Positions 45,717-55,111 of a stretch of 64,000 bases of DNA are shown in pieces. The stretch's first letter is position 1; each line of letters starts with the position of its first letter. Both the position numbers and the translations under genes were made by a program. A model generated the notes under the pieces. That model was not told the origin of the DNA, did not search any database, and saw nothing but the letters and a program-made list of their open reading frames with translations. Source of the stretch: Gemmatales bacterium (lineage in GTDB: Bacteria > Planctomycetota > Planctomycetia > Gemmatales > Gemmataceae); assembly GCA_026004675.1 (NCBI GenBank), contig BPJP01000013.1, forward strand, positions 62,001 to 126,000, written 5' to 3'.

Positions 45717-45986
45717 ATGACCAGTACTGCGTTACTTCTTATCATAGTTTGGTTTTTCTGGCTGCTTTTTACAGTCGGTTTGATCCGGGCAGGTGTGTCT
45801 TGGTGTCCGATGACCATTGTGGCACCTGTCGTTTTGTCAGTTATTGGAACAGTCTTGGACTATTTTTTTTCTCCGTGGGGATTAATCGTTATTGTGGTGA
45901 TCCATAGCGGACTTTGGTTGTTGTTAATCTGGATGTGGACAAAAGATAGAATTGCATCCGCTCGTGCTGTTGATAAAGACTCCTGA
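45717..45986 (+). CDS. Small three-helix membrane protein, possible orphan immunity
   Basis: The ATG at 45717 gives 89 residues with three hydrophobic segments (LLLIIVWFFWLLFTVGLIRA, TIVAPVVLSVIGTVLDYFF, LIVIVVIHSGLWLLLIWMW) and a short basic tail. It sits where cassettes place their immunity gene, immediately before a header repeat, but the toxin is gone, replaced by ISAs1. Membrane immunity proteins guard against pore-forming or periplasm-acting toxins. No family recognised. Confidence 0.55.
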   Translation: MTSTALLLIIVWFFWLLFTVGLIRAGVSWCPMTIVAPVVLSVIGTVLDYFFSPWGLIVIVVIHSGLWLLLIWMWTKDRIASARAVDKDS

Positions 45987-45998
45987 TTCACCTCTCCG

Positions 45999-46092
45999 TT
46001 GTCCATACCGAAAACCCAATCCGGTGAACGAATGCCCCTGAATCGAGCCGGTTGCAGCAGGTGGCGAGAGCGGTAACGGGAGACAAACTGCA
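45999..46092 (+). repeat. Cassette header repeat 8 (truncated)
   Basis: Same truncated form as at 36119-36207, with the same deletion junction into the tip linker. It is the left part of a 1.3-kb duplication (offset 9882 bases from 36119). Confidence 0.82.
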
Positions 46093-46247
46093 CGAAGCTG
46101 GCCAACGCCTTTCTGCGGGCAACCCGGCTTTCGAAGCTGTCGACAAGGCAATTACACATCGGCACTCGCAGCCTTGACGTCGCTTCCAATGTCGGCATCT
46201 CGGGTTACAATGTTGTCCAGGGCGTTCGCAACGAGAATCCGCTGCAG

Positions 46248-46826
46248 GTGGCGCTGGGCGTCTTTGGTTTCACGGTCAACGCCGCGGCGGTGGCGCGGTG
46301 GAGCCGGAAAACCAGCGATGCGTTGGTTCCCGCCGGCCCGCTTCAAGAGCGGTTCGGCCCGTTCGATGGCTTGTATTTCAATAGCAGGGCGGAGCTGGAT
46401 GCTTACGTTCGCGCAAGAAGAGGCCAACTGCTGGCGGGAGAGGTTGGGCCAGGAAAACTTCCTCGCAATGCACCTGAGTTTCGTGGGTTCGCTCAGGGCA
46501 TAATGCCTGAAGAGATTTCGTCGATCAACCGAAATCTGGGTGGCGTCGTTAACTTGACCGGAGACGTGTCAACGTCGTTGGCCAATGCTGCCCGACGTGA
46601 AGGCTTCTGGAACAAATCAGCGACATTGGTTCGTGACATTGCTGGCAGGCACATGTTCAACGATGCGAATAAGCGTACCGCTCAGGCTGTCGTTGAAGAA
46701 TTGATGCGTCGAAACGCTGTCACTTCCGGGATTACTTCTGACCAGATGCGAAAGGTGATTCAGCGAGTCGCTACTGGAGAACTTCGGGAGATTGACGATA
46801 TAGCTCGTGCTTTGAGAGGCTTCTGA
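46248..46826 (+). CDS. Fic/Doc-type toxin, copy 2 (cassette 8)
   Basis: The 192-residue product differs from the copy at 36366 at only a few linker positions and at one residue before the toxin domain (PEFRGFAQG for PEFGGFAQG). From there to the stop the two are identical, including HMFNDANKRT. It again follows the truncated header without an RHS core. Identity over the toxin and immunity genes but small differences in the linker suggests duplication followed by gene conversion. Confidence 0.75.
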   Translation: MALGVFGFTVNAAAVARWSRKTSDALVPAGPLQERFGPFDGLYFNSRAELDAYVRARRGQLLAGEVGPGKLPRNAPEFRGFAQGIMPEEISSINRNLGGVVNLTGDVSTSLANAARREGFWNKSATLVRDIAGRHMFNDANKRTAQAVVEELMRRNAVTSGITSDQMRKVIQRVATGELREIDDIARALRGF

Positions 46827-46827
46827 A

Positions 46828-47136
46828 ATGGAAGAAGCATTGGCTTTGAAGGTAGCCGTTGCTGATATTGCAAAGCGACTTGGCTTACCACTGGTTCCAA
46901 TTGATTGGTCCGGCTGCGATGCCGTGTGGCCCATTCTTGAGCAGATGGCAAATGAAGGGGCGGTCGTCGTTGTCAAAATCGACGGGCAGCGGACAAGTGA
47001 AGACGACAACGGTAAGTACACCGTTATCTTGTCAGGTGGACCGCTAAAAGACGATTTCTTTCACACTGATACGGCAACCCTCGAAGAAGGTATCGCAAAG
47101 GCAATTTTGTTCTATGCGGCACGCTGCTGGGAATGA
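46828..47136 (+). CDS. Putative immunity protein of the Fic/Doc toxin, copy 2
   Basis: This 102-residue protein is identical to the one at 36946-37254, with the same one-base spacing to the toxin. The identity of both members of the pair implies a recent duplication. As with copy 1 no classical Fic-inhibitory motif is evident. Confidence 0.65.
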   Translation: MEEALALKVAVADIAKRLGLPLVPIDWSGCDAVWPILEQMANEGAVVVVKIDGQRTSEDDNGKYTVILSGGPLKDDFFHTDTATLEEGIAKAILFYAARCWE

Positions 47137-47236
47137 CCCTTCGGTGTCCCTCACCAAACTCTGATCAGACTTTCAGCCGCGAGCTGATTCGACTTCGTCG
47201 GGTGTCCAGGGCGTTCGCAATGAGAATCCGCTGCAG

Positions 47237-47854
47237 GTGGCGCTGGGCGCCTTTGGCTTCACGGTCAACGCCGCGGCGGTGGCGCGGTGGAGCCGGCCGC
47301 AGCGATTGGCAGCGGTCAACCGGGGCGGCATTCAAACTCCTGTCGCTCGTGGTGGCATCCAAACGCCCGTCGCACGCGGCGGGATTCAAACGCCCATTGC
47401 TCGTGGTGGAATCCAGACACCCGTAAGAAGAGGAGGAATTCAAAGCCCGGTAGCCTGGCGCGGCGGCCCGGTGGCGGTGCCGAGAAGGGGTGGGCCAGGG
47501 AATGCCCCAAATTTTCTCGCCCCAAAGGTTGAATTCCGTAATCCGAACAGTATTCGGTTCAGTCAAGATAGCGTTAGGGGAACGTTTAGTGACGGTCGAT
47601 CAATCCGCGAACTGACCGAAGGCTTGCGTATAGGCAGAATCAAACCAGGAGATGTTCCCGCCGTACGGTTGGTTGAACGACAGGGCAAGCTCATTTCAAT
47701 TGACAATCGCCGATTGCAGGCGTTTCGCGATGCTGGAGTCGATATTCCTACTCGAATGGCGACACCACAGGAAATTCAACAGGCCATTCGCCAAGGCAAA
47801 TTCAGTGCTGGTGAACTTGGTGGCGAAACGATCCGAATTCGAGGAGGTGGATAA
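47237..47854 (+). CDS. ParB-like nuclease toxin on a headless RHS linker (cassette 9)
   Basis: A GTG start gives 205 residues: the shared linker, five 9-residue RGGIQTPVA-type repeats (47321-47455), then the toxin. The tip reads VEFRNPNSIRFSQDSVRGTF, SIRELTEGLRIGRIKPGDVP, LVERQGKLISIDNRRLQAFR, and ends GGETIRIRGGG. This is the ParB/sulfiredoxin-like nuclease domain (Tox-ParB type), with the characteristic D-N-R-R-L. Its stop overlaps the next ATG. It shares its left flank with cassette 3, so the same linker carries two different toxins at two sites. Confidence 0.72.
   Translation: MALGAFGFTVNAAAVARWSRPQRLAAVNRGGIQTPVARGGIQTPVARGGIQTPIARGGIQTPVRRGGIQSPVAWRGGPVAVPRRGGPGNAPNFLAPKVEFRNPNSIRFSQDSVRGTFSDGRSIRELTEGLRIGRIKPGDVPAVRLVERQGKLISIDNRRLQAFRDAGVDIPTRMATPQEIQQAIRQGKFSAGELGGETIRIRGGG
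47321..47455 (+). repeat. In-frame 27-bp coding repeat, 5 units
   Basis: Five tandem 27-base units encode RGGIQTPVA, RGGIQTPVA, RGGIQTPIA, RGGIQTPVR and RGGIQSPVA. The copy number differs from the three units in the otherwise homologous linker at 37439. Confidence 0.9.
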
Positions 47855-48222
47855 TGGCACGCTTGACAATCCTGCGCGAACTCACCGAGTTGAATGCCGT
47901 TCCGATCGCAAGGACGTTCGTAGAAGGCGCGAAGGTAATCATCGAATTGGATGATGGGAACCGTAAAATACGACTCGCGTTTTCGCCGTATCAGGCTCTG
48001 CGTGTAACGACGGCAGACTGTTTCGCAGTGCCTGAAGGCATGATGATAACTCCCCGAACGATTATGGAAGTGGAAGAGTCTGATTGGATCGCGGAGTTGA
48101 AGAAATCGCTCGCGGAAGTCGATGCAATGGCAGACTTCATGGATAAGTCGCGTCACTTCCTGGTGCCAGCGTACGATCACTTCATCGAAATAGCTGCTTG
48201 GAGTGTAAAACACGAAAATTGA
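47854..48222 (+). CDS. Putative immunity protein of the ParB-like toxin
   Basis: The 122-residue protein (MARLTILRELTELNAVPIAR) overlaps the toxin by one base. It has FVEGAKVIIELDDGN, LAFSPYQALRVTTADCFAVP and a C-terminal helix EIAAWSVKHEN. Beta-rich start and helical end; no signal or membrane segment. No named family is evident. Pairing with Tox-ParB is from position. Confidence 0.6.
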   Translation: MARLTILRELTELNAVPIARTFVEGAKVIIELDDGNRKIRLAFSPYQALRVTTADCFAVPEGMMITPRTIMEVEESDWIAELKKSLAEVDAMADFMDKSRHFLVPAYDHFIEIAAWSVKHEN

Positions 48223-48235
48223 CGACGATCTTGAC

Positions 48236-48526
48236 CTATCCATACCGAAAACCCAATCCCGTGAACCGATACCCCTGAACCAAGCCGGTTGCAGCAGGTG
48301 GCGAGAGCGATAACGGGAGAGGAAAGGCTTCGCCGGTGAATTAGCCGAAAGCGAACCTTCAGCTCTTTGACAATTCGCAAAGCACATCCAAAACCCAGGC
48401 GTGGATGGCGTATAGGAACTAAAGAACAACGGCCTTGGGGACACAGACGCGGATGGCGTATAGGAGCTAAAGAACAACGGCCTTGGGGACCCAGACGCGG
48501 ATGGCGTAGAGGACACCCTGCCCGTA
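48236..48526 (+). repeat. Cassette header repeat 10 (long form)
   Basis: Full header with three internal GACGCGGATGGCGTATAGG-type units, where most copies have two. The first unit is modified (GGCGTGGATGGCG). It leads directly into an RHS-core tip. Confidence 0.85.
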
Positions 48527-50031
48527 TTGGCGGTTCCCTCTGGCCGGTATCGCTTCACCGGCCGCGAGTTTGAATCCATCACCGGCTTTCAATACCACCG
48601 CGCTCGCTATTACGACCCAGGCACCGGCCGGTGGATTTCGCAAGATCCGGCCGAGGCCGACATCAATCCCTACCGCTACGCCGGCAATAGCCCGGTGAAT
48701 GCGGTCGATCGAAATGGGATGTTCTTCCATGGTGTCGTCGGCGATTTCTTCGAGGACATCTACCAAAAAGCAGTCGGCATTTCACGTGGCGAATTCAATC
48801 CCAATTTCGTTCGTGGGTTGCAGGTGATTGGCGGCCGCGCAGAAGACATCCGTCAGAAAGCAGTCGGCATCTCGCGTGGCGAATTCAATCCGGACTTCAT
48901 CCGCGGTTTGCAGGTCATCAACAAGCGCGTCGTCCAGCCTGTTGTCGAAACGGCGTCGATTTACGCACAAGCTATTCAGGAAGTCGACTATCCCGAAGCG
49001 CTTCGTGAAGGATTCATCCTCGAGGCGGACATCTTCATGTTTGGCCAACACGAAGGCGTGCATCGTGAAGCGCAAAGGATCATTGCCGCCAATCCCGAAC
49101 GCGTCTATTCGCAACACTTGGCCGCGTTCGCACGGGAAGTGTTTATTGCCTATGCTGCTTACGGCTTGAGTAAGTACCTGCAAAACTTGCGTGAGCCGTT
49201 CTTGCTTGGTGGACTCAGCCGCAAGGGACTGTTTGGCTATCGCGCGGCTCAGACCGCACTGGTAGGCTTGCAATTCGGCGAGGCGTGGCAGGCGGGCGAG
49301 TCGTTTGGCCAGGCCTATGTCGACGTGCGTCAAGGCAATTATGGCATGGCCGCGCTCAACCTCACCCTTGGCGGCCTTGGCGTTTTTGGAGCGGGATCGG
49401 GCATTCGGCCGACGGCCAGTTTTGTCGAGGATGTGGGCCGGTCGCTTGGCGGCGCCTTTCGGCGAACCGGTCAACTGGCTGGCCAGCTTCGCCGCGGCTT
49501 CACACAACGCGCCAGGGCTGCTATAGATAGATTGAGGAGCTGGCGGCAGGGGCCGCGGGGTGGTGGTCCAGCAAGGGGTGGCCTCAGACAAGAAGCCTTC
49601 GACAGATCAGGACGCTTGCCGAACAAGGTACGTTGAACGTCTCGCAAGAGACGCTCGACATGCTCCGGGTCTTGCGGCAGAACGGAAGCAGATTAGAAGT
49701 GGTGGCGGCAGACCTGCCAGCCACGCTGCCGAGGATGGCTGAACTTCAAAGAGCAGCCCAAGTTGAGTTTGCGCTTGTGCAGCAGGAAGGCAGGTTCTTC
49801 CTCATTCGGGGATTGCCGGATGAAGTGGCGTTCGGGAGGAATGCTGAGTGGCTGCTTGCCCACACGCATCCTGGGCCTTCTGGGTTCATGGCGCTACGCC
49901 CAAGCCTAATGGACCGACTAGCGCTCCCAGCAGGGCAGGACGCATCCATGATTATCGGTGCAGATGGTCGTTGGATCATCTTTTCGAGGACCGGGCGACC
50001 GAGAATCCTTGCGGGAGGACAATTCCCATGA
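48527..50031 (+). pseudogene. Frameshifted RHS tip with JAB-like toxin domain (cassette 10)
   Basis: The first frame (48527-49636) has the RHS-core end, a duplicated 20-residue motif (KAVGISRGEFNPNFVRGLQV and KAVGISRGEFNPDFIRGLQV), and the linker LGGLGVFGAGSGIRPTASFV shared with cassettes 11 and 14. The toxin continues in another frame, readable from about 49570 to 50031 (SLRQIRTLAEQGTLNVSQET, EWLLAHTHPGPSGFMALRPS). The H-T-H-P plus S-x-x-D pattern suggests a JAB/MPN-type metallo-isopeptidase fold. A TTG at 49633 could restart translation. The shift lies between about 49570 and 49620. Confidence 0.65.
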
Positions 50032-50639
50032 CCATGACCGAACAGGAGTGGCTGGCCTGTAACGACCCCAGACGAATGATGGACTTCGTGCGGGGGAAGT
50101 CCAGCGACAGGAAACTGCGGTTATTTGTATGCGGATATCTTCGCACGTTCTTGCCTCGTCACAACGACGAGTTGAGCCAGGAAGCGCTGGAAATGTCTGA
50201 ACGCTTTGCTGATGGGTTGGCCGCTGCGGAAGATTTGGAAGCGTGCAGAAGCAAGGCAAGGGCCACTGCGAGGACGGGCAACAAAGCCGCCCAACTTGCC
50301 GTTGATGCAGCATTCTTGAATCTGCCGCGGGCGATTGAACAGGTTTTTGGTGATCTCACGACTCATGCGGACAAGAGGAACAAAGTACAGCTGCTGCACG
50401 ACCTTTGGGGGCCGGTCCTGTTCCGGCGCTTGCCCATCGAGCCGTCGTGGCTGACACCGAGGGTGGTCGAGTTAGCCCGGAGCATCTACGCCGACCGGTC
50501 ATTCGACCGCTTGCCGGCCTTGGCTGACGCCCTCGAAGAGGCTGGGTGCCATGACGCCGACATCCTCGGTCACTGCCGGGGGCCGGGGCTGCACGTCCGG
50601 GGCTGTTGGGTGCTTGACCTGATCTTGGGCAAGGCGTGA
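50028..50639 (+). CDS. Gemmataceae-type immunity protein
   Basis: The ATG overlaps the toxin stop (ATGA). The 203-residue protein reads TMTEQEWLACNDPRRMMDFV, GKSSDRKLRLFVCGYLRTFL, then LPIEPSWLTPRVVELARSIY, DRLPALADALEEAGCHDADI and HCRGPGLHVRGCWVLDLILG. This arrangement is a very common uncharacterised family in Gemmata relatives and helps place the organism. As the partner of the JAB-like toxin it is inferred to be the immunity gene, though the wide occurrence of this family could mean a broader role. Confidence 0.72.
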   Translation: MTMTEQEWLACNDPRRMMDFVRGKSSDRKLRLFVCGYLRTFLPRHNDELSQEALEMSERFADGLAAAEDLEACRSKARATARTGNKAAQLAVDAAFLNLPRAIEQVFGDLTTHADKRNKVQLLHDLWGPVLFRRLPIEPSWLTPRVVELARSIYADRSFDRLPALADALEEAGCHDADILGHCRGPGLHVRGCWVLDLILGKA

Positions 50640-50645
50640 TTTCAC

Positions 50646-50888
50646 TGTCCCTACCAAAAACCCAATCCAATGACCGAATGCCTTGATTCGAGCCGGTTGC
50701 AGCAGGTTGCCAGACCGATAACGGGAGAGGAAAGCGTTCGCCCGTGAATTAGCCGAAAGCGAACCTTCAGCTCTTTGACAACTCGCCAAGCACATCCAAA
50801 GGACCCAGACGCGGATGGCCTATAGCAGCTAAAGAACAACGTCCTTGGGGACACAGACGCGGATAGCGTATAGGACGCCCTGCCTGCG
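50646..50888 (+). repeat. Cassette header repeat 11
   Basis: Full header beginning TGTCCCTACCAAAAACC, with CTTTGACAACTCGCC and two internal repeat units, ending at an RHS-core tip that begins MVPSGRYRF. Confidence 0.85.
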
Positions 50889-52403
50889 TTGATGGTTCCC
50901 TCTGGCCGGTATCGCTTCACCGGCCGCGAGTTCGAATCCATCACCGGCTTTCAATACCACCGCGCTCGCTATTACGATCCCGCCACCGGCAGATGGACAA
51001 GCCAGGACCCGCTTGGCTTGCTGGCCGATGTCAATCCCTACCGCTACGCCGGCAACAGCCCGGTGAATGCGGTCGATCCGTTTGGAATGCAATCGAGCAC
51101 GGAGCGCAACCTCGATCGGCTGTTTGGCAGCCGAAGATACCTTGAGGAGCAGGAGCGGAATTGGGAGCGGCGCGAAGAAAACAAAGAACTCGTGAAAAGG
51201 AGATGGGATAGGGCCGTCGATACCCTCGAGCATGCGGCGCGTGTCGTCTGGAACCATACGGGCGAGTTGGCCTATGATGTCGTCAGGCACTCGATCGACG
51301 ACCCGCGGAACATCCTCGAATTGGCGGCGGCGTGGCGGGAAGGAAGAGCCCACGGCAACGCGATCGTCGGCAACGCCTTCACGTTTGGACAGATCGATCC
51401 GCTGAACCGCTACGTTGAGCGCATTGTTGCGGAGAACAACTACCAATTGGCACAAGCGGCGTCGGTGATCGGGCGCGAGGCGGCCATCACGGCCTTAACG
51501 ATGGGGTTGGGCAACAGCGTCCAAGGCCTGCGGGTGGCGCGTTCGGCGGGCAACCTCGGCCGATTCGGCATGGTGGGATTGCGCGGCGGGCAAGCGGCGC
51601 TGCTCGGTCTGCAAGGCCGCGAGGCATGGTTGGCAGGCGAGTCGTTTGGCCAGGCCTATCTCGACATTCGCCAAGGCAATAGTGGCATGGCTGCGCTCAA
51701 TCTCACCCTTGGCGGCCTTGGCGTTTTTGGTGCGGGATCGGGCATTCGGCCAACGGCCAGTTTTGTCGAGGATGTGGGCCGGTCGCTTGGCGGCGCCTTT
51801 CGGCGAACTGGTCAACTCGCCGGCCAGCTTCGCCGCGGCTTCACACAACGCGCCAGGGCTGCTATAGATAAATTGAGGAGTGTTAGGTTGGGCCACGCGG
51901 CGGCCCGATTCGCGTCGATTCCAAAACATTTAAGGAGAATATTTCAAGAGGGACGTGGCGTACCTACAACGCCGGGGCGAAAAGTTCTTAGGTTCTTTTT
52001 TGATACACGACAAACTTTTCGACAATCGGCAGATTTTTTGGGAAACCAAGCACAGAGAACCGGTGGACGGCTTTTGGGTCGGTTTTTGCGACGACTAGGG
52101 CCCGTCGATCTAGATCATATGTTTATTCAGCAATGGATGGTTCGAGCCGTATCACGTCGATTTCCACGATTTGGGGAGCATCTAAGACGTTTTGCGAATG
52201 GAGGATGGAATTTAGTACCGCTTCCACGTTGGGTTAATCAAGTTATCCTAAATAAGAGAGTGCTCGGTCTACCTGTATTTCGAATAACAACAACGGCAGG
52301 TACGGCCTACGTGACATATAAAACCGTCAGTTTCTTTACCGATCAAATGGCAAAGGCTTATGCTGAGTTGTTGAAATGGCACGAACTTGTCGAGAACAAA
52401 TAA
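50889..52403 (+). CDS. RHS tip with unrecognised DxDH-type toxin (cassette 11)
   Basis: An intact 504-residue frame: RHS-core end, a charged helical stretch (GSRRYLEEQERNWERREENK), the linker LGGLGVFGAGSGIRPTASFV shared with cassette 10, then a unique tip from about 335. The tip has RKVLRFFFDTRQTFRQSADF and GPVDLDHMFIQQWMVRAVSR, NGGWNLVPLPRWVNQVIL. The pattern D-L-D-H followed by N-L-V-P suggests an HNH-like nuclease of the toxin type, but I am not certain. Tip and immunity are AT-rich. With cassette 5 it is one of the undamaged RHS tips. Confidence 0.65.
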   Translation: MMVPSGRYRFTGREFESITGFQYHRARYYDPATGRWTSQDPLGLLADVNPYRYAGNSPVNAVDPFGMQSSTERNLDRLFGSRRYLEEQERNWERREENKELVKRRWDRAVDTLEHAARVVWNHTGELAYDVVRHSIDDPRNILELAAAWREGRAHGNAIVGNAFTFGQIDPLNRYVERIVAENNYQLAQAASVIGREAAITALTMGLGNSVQGLRVARSAGNLGRFGMVGLRGGQAALLGLQGREAWLAGESFGQAYLDIRQGNSGMAALNLTLGGLGVFGAGSGIRPTASFVEDVGRSLGGAFRRTGQLAGQLRRGFTQRARAAIDKLRSVRLGHAAARFASIPKHLRRIFQEGRGVPTTPGRKVLRFFFDTRQTFRQSADFLGNQAQRTGGRLLGRFLRRLGPVDLDHMFIQQWMVRAVSRRFPRFGEHLRRFANGGWNLVPLPRWVNQVILNKRVLGLPVFRITTTAGTAYVTYKTVSFFTDQMAKAYAELLKWHELVENK

Positions 52404-52414
52404 GGAATGTCATT

Positions 52415-53014
52415 ATGATGTCTTTGAGTATGGCGCTTATGGGCGTGGTGATCGTAGATGCCATCGTCGATTTACCCTGTCTTTATTTTGTGTTGCTGAT
52501 TGCAGTCCTCGCTGGTGCCATGTTTGCGGTAGGCAGGACTTATCGATTCCACGACTTTGATCGACTCCGCAGTTGTCAGTCGTTATCATTTGAGCTTCGT
52601 TCGGGCAGGATTTGTTTCACCGGTGACTTTAACTTTAGGCAAACACAAACTCTAGACGCTCCCCAAGAACGATGCACCGTCGGGATATCATTAAGTGAAG
52701 AGGCGGAAGCAATCTCATTAATTCGAATTTGGTTTGAGTTGAGTCGACTTGAGGAAAAAGAGGTTGTGGTGCCAGTCGACTACGGTCTTATATACATCAC
52801 AGATGGTCTCGTAATTCACGATACGCGGCGACAGGAAATTGTGCGCAATTTAATCTCCAGTCGCTTGCCAGCCCCCATTTTCGAAGAACTCAAAGATGAG
52901 AATGAAACGTTCGGTGTAGTTGTTGAGCCTGGTGCCGGAAATGGGACTTACGTGTTTAAAGCAACTAATGGGTTTTTGGAATGCGACAGCATGTCTATCC
53001 GTACCAAAAACTGA
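52415..53014 (+). CDS. Membrane-anchored putative immunity protein of cassette 11
   Basis: The ATG at 52415 gives 199 residues. Two adjacent hydrophobic segments (MALMGVVIVDAIVDLPCLYF and VLLIAVLAGAMFAVG) are followed by a cytoplasmic or periplasmic beta-rich domain (FRQTQTLDAPQERCTVGISL, KEVVVPVDYGLIYITDGLVI). The last residues SIRTKN come from the next header repeat. No family recognised. Two membrane segments suggest protection at the membrane even though the toxin looks nuclease-like, a mismatch worth noting. Confidence 0.6.
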   Translation: MMSLSMALMGVVIVDAIVDLPCLYFVLLIAVLAGAMFAVGRTYRFHDFDRLRSCQSLSFELRSGRICFTGDFNFRQTQTLDAPQERCTVGISLSEEAEAISLIRIWFELSRLEEKEVVVPVDYGLIYITDGLVIHDTRRQEIVRNLISSRLPAPIFEELKDENETFGVVVEPGAGNGTYVFKATNGFLECDSMSIRTKN

Positions 53015-53236
53015 ATCCAATGACCGAATGCCTTGAATCGAGCAGGTCGCAGCAGGTGGCGAGAGCGATAACGGGAGACGAAAGGCGTCGCCGGTGAATT
53101 AGCCGAAAGCGAACCTTCAGCTCTTTGACAATTCGCAAAGCACATCCAAAACCCAGGCGTGGATGGCGTATAGGAACTAAAGAACAACGGCCTTGGGGAC
53201 CCAGACGCGGATGGCGTATAGGACGCCCTGCCTGCG
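52994..53236 (+). repeat. Cassette header repeat 12
   Basis: Full header starting in the last codons of the upstream immunity gene, with two internal repeat units, ending at an RHS-core tip. Confidence 0.85.
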
Positions 53237-54641
53237 TTGGCGGTTCCCTCTGGCCGGTATCGCTTCACCGGCCGCGAGTTCGAATCGATCACCGGCTTTC
53301 AATACCACCGCGCCCGCTATTACGATCCCGCCACCGGCAGATGGACAAGCCAGGACCCGCTTGGCTTGCTGGCCGACATCAATCCCTACCGCTACGCCGG
53401 CAACAGCCCAACCAACTTCATCGATCCGGATGGGCAACTCTTTCTCCCAATACCTTTGTTGTTCGGAGCGGCGGTCTTGGCCGTCCTTTTGCAACCGCAA
53501 ATCGCCAACGCACCAAGCCAGACGGATGTACCGACTGGACGAAATGACTTCGGGCTCGCACTTCTCGGATCGGTTGAAGCGACCGCCTTGTTGACGCCGG
53601 CGTCCATTGGCTTGCGTGGTACGACGGCTGCCGTCGCGAGTGCGCCCACGCGACGATGGGCGCTGTTGGCGCTGAGCGAACGCGTGATAGGCGGCGGCGC
53701 CGGGGCTGTTGAAGGCGTTTTGCAAGCGCAAGCGGGCGGCGGCTCGGCAGCGGATCAGTTGATTGCCGGCGTGCTCGGTTTCGGCTTTGGGCTCATCTCG
53801 CCAAGAGCCGCGTTTTCGAGCTTCGCCACGGCATCGGCAGCAGGCGCTGTCGGTGGCATCATCGGCGGACGGCCAGGTGCCCGTGTCGGCTTCCAGGTCG
53901 GCGGCCTGATCGGCGCTTTTGGACACACCTTAACCAGCGCAGCCGTCGCGGCGCGCGGCCAAGGTGCCACGCGCGCCCTTCTCACTGGTCTGCGTGGCGT
54001 AGCGCCGGAAGCGGCCAGCGCCGGTTTGGGCGCTGTCGTCTTTCCGGAACTGCTCGGCGTCGATCCGCTGACGGGCCGCGTTCATCGGCGTAACGGGATT
54101 GGCTGGCGTTCGCGGCGCGACACGAGCCGGAATCGCTGGCTTGCGTCGTGCCCGACAAGTTTTACGCCGCATGCCGAGAGCGATCGCGCTGGATGCCCCC
54201 GGCGGTCATACCATAACGCGCCGTGGCAGCCTGTTCTGTATCAATAGTAGGATAAGATGCGGGACGATCGACGATGCGGCCGAGGCGTTAGCTGGTCGAC
54301 CACCAGGTGGCCACAAAACTGTTGATATTACGATCTCTCGGTCGCGGTTTCCCGAAACTGCGAAGCATATCGAGGACGCCCAGCGCGTCGGAAAACCCGC
54401 AGTCTTGACAATTGATCGAGGCGGAGTAGCCGTTCGAAGAGCCCAAGCTCTGGCCGGGCGGCCAAAGGTTCCTGGTAAGGACTTGGATGAGTATCCGCCC
54501 GCTATCTTTAAAGAAGGAGGCACAGGTGCGAGTGTTCGTGAAGTTGAGCCTTCCGATAATCGAGGAGCAGGAGCTGCTATAGGAAATTTACTCCGAAAGC
54601 TACCCGATGGTGCAAAGGTTCGGATAACAGTAGGAGAATAG
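53237..54641 (+). pseudogene. Frameshifted RHS tip with NucA/NucB-like DNase toxin (cassette 12)
   Basis: The first frame has the RHS-core end and the LFLPIPLLFGAAVLAVLLQP linker nearly identical to cassette 5 up to DPLTG near 54075. There the frame is lost, at the point where the two cassettes diverge. The toxin continues in another frame (ARQVLRRMPRAIALDAPGGH, ITISRSRFPETAKHIEDAQR, then DLDEYPPAIFKEGG and GAAIGNLLRKLPDGAKVRIT). The D-E-Y-P-P-A and late G-x-x-I-G pattern is that of NucA/NucB DNases. Frame loss exactly at the divergence point suggests imprecise recombination. Confidence 0.75.
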
Positions 54642-54642
54642 T

Positions 54643-55103
54643 ATGATATTTACGATGTTATGTATCATATTCACAAATTGCAGTGTTCGACGGACGACTG
54701 GAAACACCATTCAATTCTTGGACAAAGGCGCATGTTCGACAAGGGTTTACATGGCGGGAGGGTTCGGTGTCTTTCGCTACCTTGGTAGATGCCGGCCTGG
54801 TTAGCGTTGAAATCGAGATTCTTCCTGAGGTGCAGATTGCTCCAGGGTGTGTGCGAGCGATTTCTGTTCCTTTTAATGTTGAGCCTGAGGCAACAGTCGA
54901 AGTTTGCAACGATTACAGAATCGCGAGTCGTGGATCTGAAACAAGGTCATTACCAAATCGTTTACGAAACAGGCTGGCGAGATTCGATGAATTGGGTGCG
55001 TCTAGTGTTTGTACCGCATGGATCGCAAGATCCGGCGATTCTGGTTAGAGACGAGGAACTCGATGCGATGCCGCCGTTTGTTATGTGCGCTGCGCCCGCT
55101 TGA
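54643..55103 (+). pseudogene. ComJ-like nuclease inhibitor, frameshifted
   Basis: Two frames together give a ComJ-like protein. The first reads YVSYSQIAVFDGRLETPFNS, WTKAHVRQGFTWREGSVSFA and PGCVRAISVPFNVEPEATVE (54659-54940), and the second VVDLKQGHYQIVYETGWRDS and WVRLVFVPHGSQDP (54935-55103). ComJ (Nin) is the inhibitor of the NucA DNA-entry nuclease in Bacillus, so inhibitor and nuclease families match in this cassette. A shift near 54656 also separates ATG 54643 from the ComJ frame. As written it cannot be translated whole. Confidence 0.72.
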
Positions 55104-55111
55104 TTGCCCGT

